Source: Acidobacteriota bacterium | GTDB lineage: Bacteria > Acidobacteriota > Vicinamibacteria > Vicinamibacterales > JAKQTR01 | Direction of reading: 5' to 3' | NCBI GenBank assembly: GCA_026393735.1 | Contig: JAPKZP010000319.1 | Coordinates: 1-12,390, forward strand | Length of the DNA stretch: 12,390 bases | Shown here: positions 1-5,747 of the stretch, in pieces | Numbering within the stretch: the stretch's first letter is position 1 | How the letters are laid out: the number at the start of each line of letters is the position of its first letter | The notes under the pieces: generated by a model | The model's database searches: none | Told to the model about the DNA's origin: nothing | What the model saw: only the letters and a program-made list of their open reading frames with translations | Made by a program: the position numbers and the translations under genes

Positions 1-12
1 ATGGTTGCTCAT
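1..12 (-). CDS. possible start of next gene downstream of upp (partial)
   Basis: Only four codons are inside the window, reading M-S-N-H from an ATG at 12-10 on the minus strand. A GGCGGG tract lies between the upp stop codon (25-23) and this ATG, at a distance that could serve as a weak ribosome binding site. The 10-nt gap to upp would fit an operon partner. Nothing can be said about the product, and this could equally be noncoding. Confidence 0.25.
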
Positions 13-22
13 GAGACCCGCC

Positions 23-646
23 TTACAGCGTTCCGTACAGACGATCGCCGAAGTCTCCGAGTCCCGGCACGATGAACTTCCGTTCGTTGAGGCCCTCGTC
101 GATCACGGGTGTGTAGATGTCGACATCGGGGTGATGCTGCTCGACGAGCGCGATGCCCTCCGGGGCGGCGACGATGCAGACTATCTGGATGCGCCGGGCT
201 CCCTTTTCTTTCAGGAGGTCCACGGCCTCGACCGCGCTCCCGCCGGTGGCGAGCATCGGGTCGATCATCAGGACGAAGCTGTCGGCGAGACCCGGCGGCA
301 GCTTTGCATAGTAGCGGGACGCAACCGCGGTCATCTCGTCGCGCTGCAGGCCGATGTGGCCCACACGTGCCCCCGGAACGAGCTCGAGCACGGCATCCAG
401 CATCCCGAGGCCGGCCCGGAGCACGGGCACGACCACCACGTCGGTGGCGACGCGCTGGCCGGAGGCAGGCCCCAGTGGGGTCTGGACGATGGCCGGTTTC
501 ACCGGCAGTGAACGGAGGGCTTCGCTGGCGAGCAGCACGCTGATGCGGACGGCCATCCGGCGGAAGCCGTCCGGCTCGGTGTTGACGTCGCGCAGCGACA
601 GCAGGATGTCCTGGACGAGTGGATGCCTGACGAGGTGGACGGACAC
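23..646 (-). CDS. upp: uracil phosphoribosyltransferase
   Basis: Converts uracil and PRPP to UMP in cytoplasmic pyrimidine salvage. From the GTG at 646 the protein is 207 residues, against 208 in E. coli Upp. Visible family motifs are VPVLRAGLGM (about 74-82), the PRPP-binding loop DPMLATGGS (129-137), AAPEG (160-164) and the uracil-binding C-terminus GLNE...PGLGDFGDRLYGT (185-206). A longer reading from a GTG at 661 adds five residues. I prefer 646 because a TATAGT -10 box lies at 658-653, between the two starts, and would put the transcript start at or next to the 646 GTG (leaderless). The conserved (V/K)RHPLV segment begins right after this start. It is divergent from the amidohydrolase. 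The function is certain; the exact start is likely but unproven. Confidence 0.96.
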   Translation of the reverse strand: MSVHLVRHPLVQDILLSLRDVNTEPDGFRRMAVRISVLLASEALRSLPVKPAIVQTPLGPASGQRVATDVVVVPVLRAGLGMLDAVLELVPGARVGHIGLQRDEMTAVASRYYAKLPPGLADSFVLMIDPMLATGGSAVEAVDLLKEKGARRIQIVCIVAAPEGIALVEQHHPDVDIYTPVIDEGLNERKFIVPGLGDFGDRLYGTL

Positions 647-652
647 GCGCAG

Positions 653-658
653 ACTATA
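653..658 (-). promoter_or_regulatory. candidate -10 box for upp (leaderless geometry)
   Basis: TATAGT on the minus strand, followed by six bases and then the GTG at 646. A transcript starting about 7 nt after the box would begin at the start codon. No convincing TTGACA-like -35 is seen at 16-18 bp. Confidence 0.45.
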
Positions 659-700
659 CACGAACCCGGCGTGGCGCCGCCACCGGTCGCCTGCCTGCGG

Positions 701-706
701 TACAAT
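701..706 (+). promoter_or_regulatory. candidate -10 box for the amidohydrolase (leaderless geometry)
   Basis: TACAAT followed by seven bases (CGCGGGT) and the ATG at 714. The expected transcript start coincides with the ATG or falls one base before it, and no Shine-Dalgarno sequence precedes the ATG. No clear -35 is visible. The box faces away from the upp box, about 42 bp apart. Confidence 0.5.
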
Positions 707-713
707 CGCGGGT

Positions 714-2174
714 ATGCCTCAGCCGTATCTCGTTGGCCGACGTCTTCTTCGCTGGACCTCTGCCGTCATCGCGGTGACCGTGACGGCCAGCGCGCTCACC
801 GCGGCTCCCGCGGCACGGCGGCGCGTGTCGATGATCATTACGGGCGGCACGGTGGTCACGATGGACGCCCAGCGCCGGGTGATTGAATCCGGGGCCGTCG
901 CCATCGACGGCACGACGATCGTGGGGGTCGAGACCGCCGACGCGATCGCCCGGAACTTCGTGGCCCGCGACACCGTCCGGGCGGACGGTGCGGTGGTGAT
1001 GCCCGGCCTCATCAACACGCATGGGCACGCCGCGATGGTGATGTACCGCGGGCTGGCCGATGACCTGGCCCTCATGGAGTGGCTGCAGAAGTACATCTTC
1101 CCGGCGGAAGGGAAGACGGTGTCGCCCGAACTGGTCCGCGTCGGCACGCGCCTGGCGGCCCTCGAGATGATCCAGTCCGGGACGACGCTCTACACGGACA
1201 TGTACTATTTCGAAGACGAGGTCGCGAAGGCGACGAAGCAGGCCGGCATGCGCGGCGTGCTCGGGCAATCGGTCATCGGGTTCCCCGTCGCCGACGCGAA
1301 GACGCCAGCCGACGCCCTGGCCCGTGCGGACCGCTTCATGGAGGCGTACAGGAACGACCCGCTCATCGTCGCCACCGTGGCGCCCCACTCGATGTACACA
1401 CTGGACGCCGCGTCCTTGCAGGCGACGAGAGATCTGGCGCGGAAGTACGGCGTGCCGCTCCTCACGCACCTGGCGGAAACCGAGACCGAGGTGAAGGACT
1501 CGCAGGCGGCGCACCAGATGTCGCCGGCGGCGTACTTCGAGTCCCTGGGATTCTGGGACACCCACGCGGTGGCCGCGCACTTCGTGCACATCAGCGACGA
1601 GGACATCGCGCTGCTGCGCAAGCACGAGGTCGGCCTGTCCCACAATCCCGAGAGCAACATGAAACTGGCAAGCGGCGCGGCGCCGCTCGCCAAGTGCCTG
1701 AAGGCCGGGCTCGCCGTCGGGCTGGGCACCGACGGAGCGGCCAGCAACAACGACCTCGACATGTTCGAGGCGATGCGGCAGGCGGCGTTCCTGCACAAGC
1801 TCGTTGACCGCGATCCCACCGTGGCTTCCGCGGAGACCGTCCTCGAAATGGCGACGATCGGTGGCGCCCGCGCCCTGGGGATGGCGGACAAGCTCGGATC
1901 TCTCGAACCCGGCAAGCTGGCGGACGTGATCGTGGTCTCGATGCAGTCCGCCCGGCAGACGCCGCTCTACCACCCGATCTCGCACCTGGTCTACGTGACG
2001 CGCGGCGACGACGTGCGCACCACGATCGTGAACGGTCGCGTCCTCATGCGCGACCGGCGGATGCTGACGCTGGATCCCGCCGTCGTGCTGCGCGAGGCGC
2101 GGGCGATGGCGAAGGCGGTGAAGGCGGCTGTGGACGGCGTCGCCGCCCAGGCTCAGTCGAGCGTGGCCAGGTAA
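714..2174 (+). CDS. exported amidohydrolase, MTA/SAH deaminase-like
   Basis: A 486-residue metal-dependent hydrolase of the amidohydrolase superfamily, closest by motif to 5-methylthioadenosine/S-adenosylhomocysteine deaminases and related chlorohydrolases. Visible parts: an N-terminal composite beta domain (about 39-95), the metal pair NTHGH (H103, H105), MEWL (E122, which matches a substrate-contacting Glu in the deaminases), APHSMYT (H225), THLAET (H252 metal ligand, E255 catalytic), SHNPESNMKLASG (309-321) and GLGTDGAASNN (D340 metal ligand). Residues 1-35 have twin arginines (9-10), a hydrophobic stretch (about 17-33) and an APAA site before RRR, which is a plausible signal peptide. The ATG at 714 is chosen because a TACAAT box sits at the leaderless distance. 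An internal ATG at 831 would give a cytoplasmic form but has no Shine-Dalgarno sequence. Its 3' end overlaps hpt. The superfamily is certain; the substrate and location are inferred. Confidence 0.9.
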   Translation: MPQPYLVGRRLLRWTSAVIAVTVTASALTAAPAARRRVSMIITGGTVVTMDAQRRVIESGAVAIDGTTIVGVETADAIARNFVARDTVRADGAVVMPGLINTHGHAAMVMYRGLADDLALMEWLQKYIFPAEGKTVSPELVRVGTRLAALEMIQSGTTLYTDMYYFEDEVAKATKQAGMRGVLGQSVIGFPVADAKTPADALARADRFMEAYRNDPLIVATVAPHSMYTLDAASLQATRDLARKYGVPLLTHLAETETEVKDSQAAHQMSPAAYFESLGFWDTHAVAAHFVHISDEDIALLRKHEVGLSHNPESNMKLASGAAPLAKCLKAGLAVGLGTDGAASNNDLDMFEAMRQAAFLHKLVDRDPTVASAETVLEMATIGGARALGMADKLGSLEPGKLADVIVVSMQSARQTPLYHPISHLVYVTRGDDVRTTIVNGRVLMRDRRMLTLDPAVVLREARAMAKAVKAAVDGVAAQAQSSVAR

Positions 2175-2680
2175 GGCAGATTGCGGTATTGCTCCGCGTA
2201 GTCGAGGCCGTAGCCGACGACGAAACGGTCTTCAATCGTGAAGCCGATGTAGTCGACCTTCACGTCCACGACCCGGCGTGACGGCTTGCTGAGCAGGCAG
2301 GCCGTCTTCAGGGACTTCGGCGAGCGCGCGTGCAGGATCTCCTGCAGGTACGCGAGCGTCAGTCCCGTGTCCACGATGTCCTCGACGATGATGACGTTGC
2401 GGCCCTCGAGCCCCGAGTCGAGGTCCTTGAGCACCCGGACCTCCCCCGACGAGGTCGTGCTCTTGCCGTAGCTCGAGACCGCCATGAAGTCGAGGCTGAC
2501 CTGCCGGTTCATCGAGCGGACGAGATCGCCCAGGAAGATGAATGCGCCCTTCAGTACGCTGATCAGGTGCAACTGGGCATCTGCGGCGTAATCCCGCTCG
2601 ATTTCCTGCGCCAGTTCACGGACGCGGAGCTGGATTTCCTCGGAAGAAATCAGGACGTTCTTGGGTTCCTCGTAGGCCAT
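2153..2680 (-). CDS. hpt: hypoxanthine phosphoribosyltransferase
   Basis: Cytoplasmic purine salvage: hypoxanthine (often also guanine) plus PRPP gives IMP or GMP. The 175-residue length matches bacterial Hpt (about 178). Motifs seen are VLKGAFIFLGDL (42-53), the flexible-loop segment SSYGKSTTSSGEV (69-81), the PRPP-binding VIIVEDIVDTG (96-106, with D103 as the likely catalytic base), the purine-contact SKPSRR (131-136) and DYIGFTIEDRFVVGYGLDY (143-161). The ATG at 2680 gives the family-typical N-terminus; the leader is short and has no strong Shine-Dalgarno sequence. The gene is convergent with the amidohydrolase, and their last 22 bases overlap. It is not in the common tilS-hpt-ftsH arrangement in this window. 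Identification is firm. Confidence 0.97.
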   Translation of the reverse strand: MAYEEPKNVLISSEEIQLRVRELAQEIERDYAADAQLHLISVLKGAFIFLGDLVRSMNRQVSLDFMAVSSYGKSTTSSGEVRVLKDLDSGLEGRNVIIVEDIVDTGLTLAYLQEILHARSPKSLKTACLLSKPSRRVVDVKVDYIGFTIEDRFVVGYGLDYAEQYRNLPYLATLD

Positions 2681-2694
2681 AAGGCAAGAAGCCT

Positions 2695-2700
2695 AGCATA
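2695..2700 (-). promoter_or_regulatory. candidate -10 box for hpt
   Basis: TATGCT on the minus strand, 14 bases before the hpt ATG at 2680, giving an expected leader of under 10 nt. It shares bases with the TATAAT box on the opposite strand (2699-2704). No good -35 is seen. TATATG at 2702-2697 is an alternative reading. Confidence 0.35.
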
Positions 2701-2704
2701 TAAT
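2699..2704 (+). promoter_or_regulatory. candidate -10 box for the small basic protein gene
   Basis: A perfect TATAAT followed by CGGGG. The predicted transcript start is near 2711, just before the GGAGGG ribosome binding site and the GTG at 2722. No recognisable -35 lies at the usual distance. Confidence 0.5.
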
Positions 2705-2711
2705 CGGGGTC

Positions 2712-2717
2712 GGAGGG
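2712..2717 (+). promoter_or_regulatory. ribosome binding site GGAGGG
   Basis: A strong Shine-Dalgarno sequence four bases before the GTG at 2722. It fixes the start of a gene that otherwise has no recognised homologue, and shows that the short reading frame is probably real. Confidence 0.65.
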
Positions 2718-2721
2718 ATCA

Positions 2722-3003
2722 GTGGCGACAGGACTCAGCAGAGTGGAATTGAACCGTCTGGCGCGCCTTGGCGCCGCGTCCCGCCTGGCGGAGCTAGAGC
2801 GCGAGATCGTGGCGCTCCGCCGCGCATTCCCCGGGCTCAGGGCCGCGGCCGGCGAGGTCGTGCCGATGTCCGCACCCCAGCCGCCTGGGAAGCTCTCGGC
2901 CCGCATCTCGAGGCGAGGCCGGCGCAAGCCCATGAGCGGGGCAGAGCGAAAGGCTGTGTCGGACCGGATGAAGAAGTACTGGGCGGATCGACGGAAGTCG
3001 TGA
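2722..3003 (+). CDS. small basic coiled-coil protein, unknown function
   Basis: A 93-residue protein of no family I can name. From a GTG start with a strong ribosome binding site and an upstream TATAAT, residues 8-35 form a likely amphipathic helix or short coiled coil (LAELEREIVALRRAF is the core). A Pro/Ala-rich linker follows (about 48-57), then a strongly basic stretch (RRGRRK, 64-69) and a basic C-terminal helix ending in MKKYWADRRKS (83-93). No signal peptide or membrane segment is seen. The build, an N-terminal oligomerising helix plus a basic tail with an aromatic pair, resembles small nucleic-acid-binding or nucleoid-type proteins, but this rests on architecture only. It stands alone, divergent from hpt and facing tRNA-Gly on the other strand. 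Coding is likely; function is unknown. Confidence 0.72.
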   Translation: MATGLSRVELNRLARLGAASRLAELEREIVALRRAFPGLRAAAGEVVPMSAPQPPGKLSARISRRGRRKPMSGAERKAVSDRMKKYWADRRKS

Positions 3004-3031
3004 GGCTGCCGGCGCCGCGCGAATTGTGGGG

Positions 3032-3105
3032 TGGAGCGGGCTACGGGAATCGAACCCGTCTAGCTGGCTTGGGAAGCCAGAGCATTACCACTATGCTAAG
3101 CCCGC
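3032..3105 (-). tRNA. tRNA-Gly (anticodon CCC)
   Basis: A full cloverleaf folds on the minus strand. The acceptor stem GCGGGCT pairs with AGCCCGC, the D stem GCAT with ATGC, and the anticodon stem CTGGC with GCCAG around the loop TTCCCAA (anticodon CCC, reading GGG). The T arm is ACGGG-TTCGATT-CCCGT. The discriminator base is T (U73), usual for bacterial tRNA-Gly. The 3' CCA is encoded in the DNA at 3034-3032. The length is 71 nt plus CCA. Confidence 0.97.
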
Positions 3106-3137
3106 CCATGATGCGAGACGCCTGAAGACGAGCCCCT

Positions 3138-3165
3138 ATTGTAGCAGAGTCGTCCGCCAGGTCCA
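3138..3165 (-). promoter_or_regulatory. candidate promoter for tRNA-Gly
   Basis: On the minus strand, TGGACC (3165-3160, four of six matches to TTGACA) and TACAAT (3143-3138) are separated by 16 bases. The box sits in GCTACAATAGGGG, so the discriminator is G-rich. The predicted start is about 26 nt before the mature tRNA. It lies in the 68-bp gap after the phosphomutase stop, so the tRNA may be read both from here and by read-through. Confidence 0.55.
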
Positions 3166-3173
3166 GCGCGCCG

Positions 3174-4532
3174 CTACCCCCGGACGAAGCCCAGCACCTC
3201 GTCGCGCCGGGCTTCCATCGTCGCCTGGGACGTCGCCTCGAGGTTCAGGCGCAGCAGCGGCTCGGTGTTCGACGCCCGGACGTTGAAGTGCCAGTCGGCG
3301 GCCTCGACCGAGATGCCATCCATCCGGTACAAGTGTTCGCTCGCGAAGCGGGCGGCCAGCCCATCGAGCTTCTCCTGCACGGCCTGCATCGATTTCACCT
3401 TCGTGTTGATCTCGCCGGAGATGAAGTACTTCGCCCGCAACGGCGCGAGGAGCTGGTGCAGCGCCTGGCCCTTGATGGACATCAGTTCGAGAATGAGCAT
3501 CGCGGGAATGAAGCCGTTGTCCGCGTAGAAGTTGTCGCGGAAGTAGTAGTGCCCGGTGACCTCGCCGCCGAAGACCGCATTCTCCTCACGCATCCGCTTC
3601 TTGAAGAACGCGTGGCCGACGCGGTTCATGAGCGCGCGGCCGCCGAACCGGGCGATGGTGTCCTTCACGGCGTAGCTGGCGCGGAGGTCGTACACGATGC
3701 CGGCGCCCGGGGTTTTCCTCAGGAACGCCTCCGCGAGCAGCGCAGTGACGAAGTCGCCGGGAATGAACTCGCCGTCGCGATCGATGAAGAAGCAGCGGTC
3801 CGCGTCTCCGTCCCACGCGATGCCGATGTCGGCCTTCTCGGCAATGACCCGCTCGGTGATGTCCTTCCGGTTCTCGTCGATGAGCGGGTTGGCTTCGTGG
3901 TTCGGGAACGTCCCGTCGATGGTGAAACACAACCGCGTCGTCCTGCACGGCAGCTGCTCGAAGAGCCTCGGCGCAACCAGTCCGCCCATGCCGCTGCCGG
4001 CGTCGAGGACAACGTTGAACGGCTTGATGACCGTGGGGTCGATGAACGTCATCACGTGCGCGACGTAGTCGTCGAGCAGGTTGTCGTTCGCCACGAGCGC
4101 GCCCGGCACCGCGGCCGGCGGCGGAATCGCCCCGCCGACGATCATGTCGCGGATCTGCCCGATGCCGGCCTCGCCGCTCAGCGGGAACGCCTCGGCCCGG
4201 ACGAGCTTCATCCCGATGTACTGCTTCGGGTTGTGCGATGCCGTGATCATCGCGCCGCCCTCGTGCTTGTCCCGCGCCACCGCGAAGTAGAGCATGTCGG
4301 TGGCGATCATCCCGTAGTCGGCCACCTCCGCACCCTGCATCCGCGCGCCCTCGATGAAGGCGGCCGCCATCGCCGGGGCCGACACGCGCATGTCGCGGCC
4401 CACGGCAATGCGCTTCGCGCCGAGGTACGCGACAAACGCGCGCCCGATCTGCCGCGCCGTGTCTTCGTTCAACTCCGCCGGGTAGACGCCGCGGACGTCG
4501 TACGCTTTGAAGATGTCCGGATTGACGCTCAT
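3174..4532 (-). CDS. manB: phosphomannomutase/phosphoglucomutase
   Basis: Interconverts hexose-6-phosphate and hexose-1-phosphate (mannose and/or glucose), supplying sugar-1-phosphate for nucleotide-sugar synthesis. The 452-residue protein shows the four alpha-D-phosphohexomutase signatures in order: TASHNP (97-102, phosphoserine S99), DGDADR (241-246, Mg binding), GGEVTGH (322-328, sugar recognition) and RASNTEP (419-425, phosphate binding). The size and the GEVTGH form fit the bifunctional PMM/PGM (AlgC/ManB) class, but the preferred sugar cannot be read from the sequence. A GTG at 4535 is in frame one codon earlier; I chose the ATG at 4532 because AGGAG lies five bases before it. It follows the nucleotidyltransferase gene by 14 nt, so the two form an operon for successive steps. 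Confidence 0.93.
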   Translation of the reverse strand: MSVNPDIFKAYDVRGVYPAELNEDTARQIGRAFVAYLGAKRIAVGRDMRVSAPAMAAAFIEGARMQGAEVADYGMIATDMLYFAVARDKHEGGAMITASHNPKQYIGMKLVRAEAFPLSGEAGIGQIRDMIVGGAIPPPAAVPGALVANDNLLDDYVAHVMTFIDPTVIKPFNVVLDAGSGMGGLVAPRLFEQLPCRTTRLCFTIDGTFPNHEANPLIDENRKDITERVIAEKADIGIAWDGDADRCFFIDRDGEFIPGDFVTALLAEAFLRKTPGAGIVYDLRASYAVKDTIARFGGRALMNRVGHAFFKKRMREENAVFGGEVTGHYYFRDNFYADNGFIPAMLILELMSIKGQALHQLLAPLRAKYFISGEINTKVKSMQAVQEKLDGLAARFASEHLYRMDGISVEAADWHFNVRASNTEPLLRLNLEATSQATMEARRDEVLGFVRG

Positions 4533-4537
4533 CACTG

Positions 4538-4542
4538 CTCCT
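4538..4542 (-). promoter_or_regulatory. ribosome binding site AGGAG deciding the phosphomutase start
   Basis: AGGAG on the minus strand, five bases before the ATG at 4532 and only two before the competing GTG at 4535. It lies in the 14-nt gap after the stop codon of the upstream gene. Confidence 0.6.
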
Positions 4543-4546
4543 GCGA

Positions 4547-5617
4547 TCAGAGACTCGCCTTGAGGCGCGAGAAGTCCGTCACGGCCGACTTGTCGCCAAG
4601 GACCACGCCGCCTTCGATCACGACATTGCGGCCGACGTGGCAGTGCCGGCCGAGCATCGATCCTCGCACCACGGCGTCGCGCGAGATGCGCCCGTTGGGC
4701 CAGATGATCGACCCGTCGATCGTTGCGTCTTCTTCGACCACGCTGTTCTTGCCAATGACGCTGTAGGGCAGAACGCGGGCGCCGGCCTTGATGACGGTGC
4801 CGTCGTCGATGAAGCAGGGGCCTTCAATCACGGCGCTGTCCTCGACTCGCACGTCGGCCCCCAGATGCCTGGTGCCCCGAGGGCTGCCGCCGAACGGCTC
4901 CGCCAGGAATCGCCGGTCCATGATGTCGCGATGCACCTGGGCGTACTTCTCGGGCGTGCCGATGTCGATCCAGTAGCCCCGGTACACGTAGGCGATGAAC
5001 GTCTCGTTCCGGTCGACCAGCGACGGGAAGAAGCTCCGCTCGATCGAAGAGGCGGTGTCCCTGGGGATGCGGTCGAAGGTCTCGGGTTCCAGCACGTACA
5101 CGCCGGCGTTGATCGTGTCGCAGGTGATCTCCTCGGGCTTCGGCTTCTCGAGGAACCGCCGCACGTTGCCGTCCGCGTCGCTCTCGACGAGGCCGTACGC
5201 CGACGGGTTGTCCACGGGCGTCAGGACGATGGTGGCCTTGGCCTTCCGCTCGCGGTGAAGCCGGATGACCTCGCCGAGATCGATCTGGGTCATCACGTCG
5301 CCATTGAACACGACAATCGTGTCCGAGTACGTCCCGGTGGCGTATTTGATGGCGCCGCCCGTTCCGAGCGGGCTCGGTTCCACGACGTAGCTGATCTTGA
5401 TGCCCAGGTCACGGCCGTCCCCGAAGACTTCTTCGATGCGCCGCGGCTGGTAGTTCAAGCTCAGCACGACTTCGTCGATCTCGCGCACCTGGCGCACGAG
5501 ATCAATCTGGTAGTTGAGGAACGCGCGTCCGAAGACGGGCACGATGGGCTTGGGCGTATGCAGGGTCAACGGGCGCAGGCGCGTGCCTTTGCCCCCTGCG
5601 AGGAGGATGGCCTTCAT
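4547..5617 (-). CDS. sugar-1-phosphate nucleotidyltransferase, probably mannose-1-phosphate guanylyltransferase
   Basis: A 356-residue two-domain enzyme that joins an NTP and a sugar-1-phosphate to make a nucleotide sugar plus pyrophosphate. The N-terminal Rossmann-type domain (1 to about 235) shows LAGGKGTRLRPLT (6-18), PKP (K23), FNGD (104-107, metal Asp), FLEKP (155-159), INAGVYVLEP (169-178) and YWIDIGTPEKY (215-225). The C-terminus (about 250-345) has hexapeptide-type repeats that form a left-handed beta helix. This arrangement is typical of GDP-mannose pyrophosphorylases of the eukaryote-like/actinobacterial type; UTP-glucose or dTTP-glucose enzymes are the alternative. Its phosphomannomutase partner directly downstream supports mannose-1-phosphate. 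The ATG at 5617 has GGGAGG five bases upstream (5628-5623). A TAAGAT (5635-5630) could be a -10 box, but the transcript start it predicts would cut into the ribosome binding site. Confidence 0.88.
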   Translation of the reverse strand: MKAILLAGGKGTRLRPLTLHTPKPIVPVFGRAFLNYQIDLVRQVREIDEVVLSLNYQPRRIEEVFGDGRDLGIKISYVVEPSPLGTGGAIKYATGTYSDTIVVFNGDVMTQIDLGEVIRLHRERKAKATIVLTPVDNPSAYGLVESDADGNVRRFLEKPKPEEITCDTINAGVYVLEPETFDRIPRDTASSIERSFFPSLVDRNETFIAYVYRGYWIDIGTPEKYAQVHRDIMDRRFLAEPFGGSPRGTRHLGADVRVEDSAVIEGPCFIDDGTVIKAGARVLPYSVIGKNSVVEEDATIDGSIIWPNGRISRDAVVRGSMLGRHCHVGRNVVIEGGVVLGDKSAVTDFSRLKASL

Positions 5618-5706
5618 GACAACCTCCCTATCTTACCCCAAGGGGGCAGGCCGGGGCGTCTCCCCGGGCCGAATCCGGCGTTCGGGCATCGGCTGCCGGC
5701 TTGCGC

Positions 5707-5712
5707 TACAAT
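5707..5712 (+). promoter_or_regulatory. candidate -10 box for pgsA
   Basis: TACAAT in GCTACAATGAGGCGGG, the same GCTACAAT core as at tRNA-Gly. The predicted transcript start is near 5719, about 23-30 nt before the candidate pgsA starts. No clear -35 is visible. Confidence 0.45.
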
Positions 5713-5747
5713 GAGGCGGGTTTCCAACAGGGGCGCTTCGTCTGACA

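Noticed and set aside
654..1985. Minus-strand open frame of 443 codons opposite the amidohydrolase
   Set aside because: Arg/His/Gly-rich antisense product without motifs; the plus strand has the metal-binding His and Asp residues in order.
3288..4766. Plus-strand open frame of 492 codons opposite the phosphomutase
   Set aside because: Antisense shadow; the minus strand carries the four hexomutase signatures.
5649..5670. GC-rich hairpin (GGCCGGGG / CCCCGGGCC with one bulge, 5-nt loop) between the nucleotidyltransferase gene and pgsA
   Set aside because: It lies between two divergent starts and has no T-tract, so it is not a terminator. Such stems are expected by chance at this GC content.
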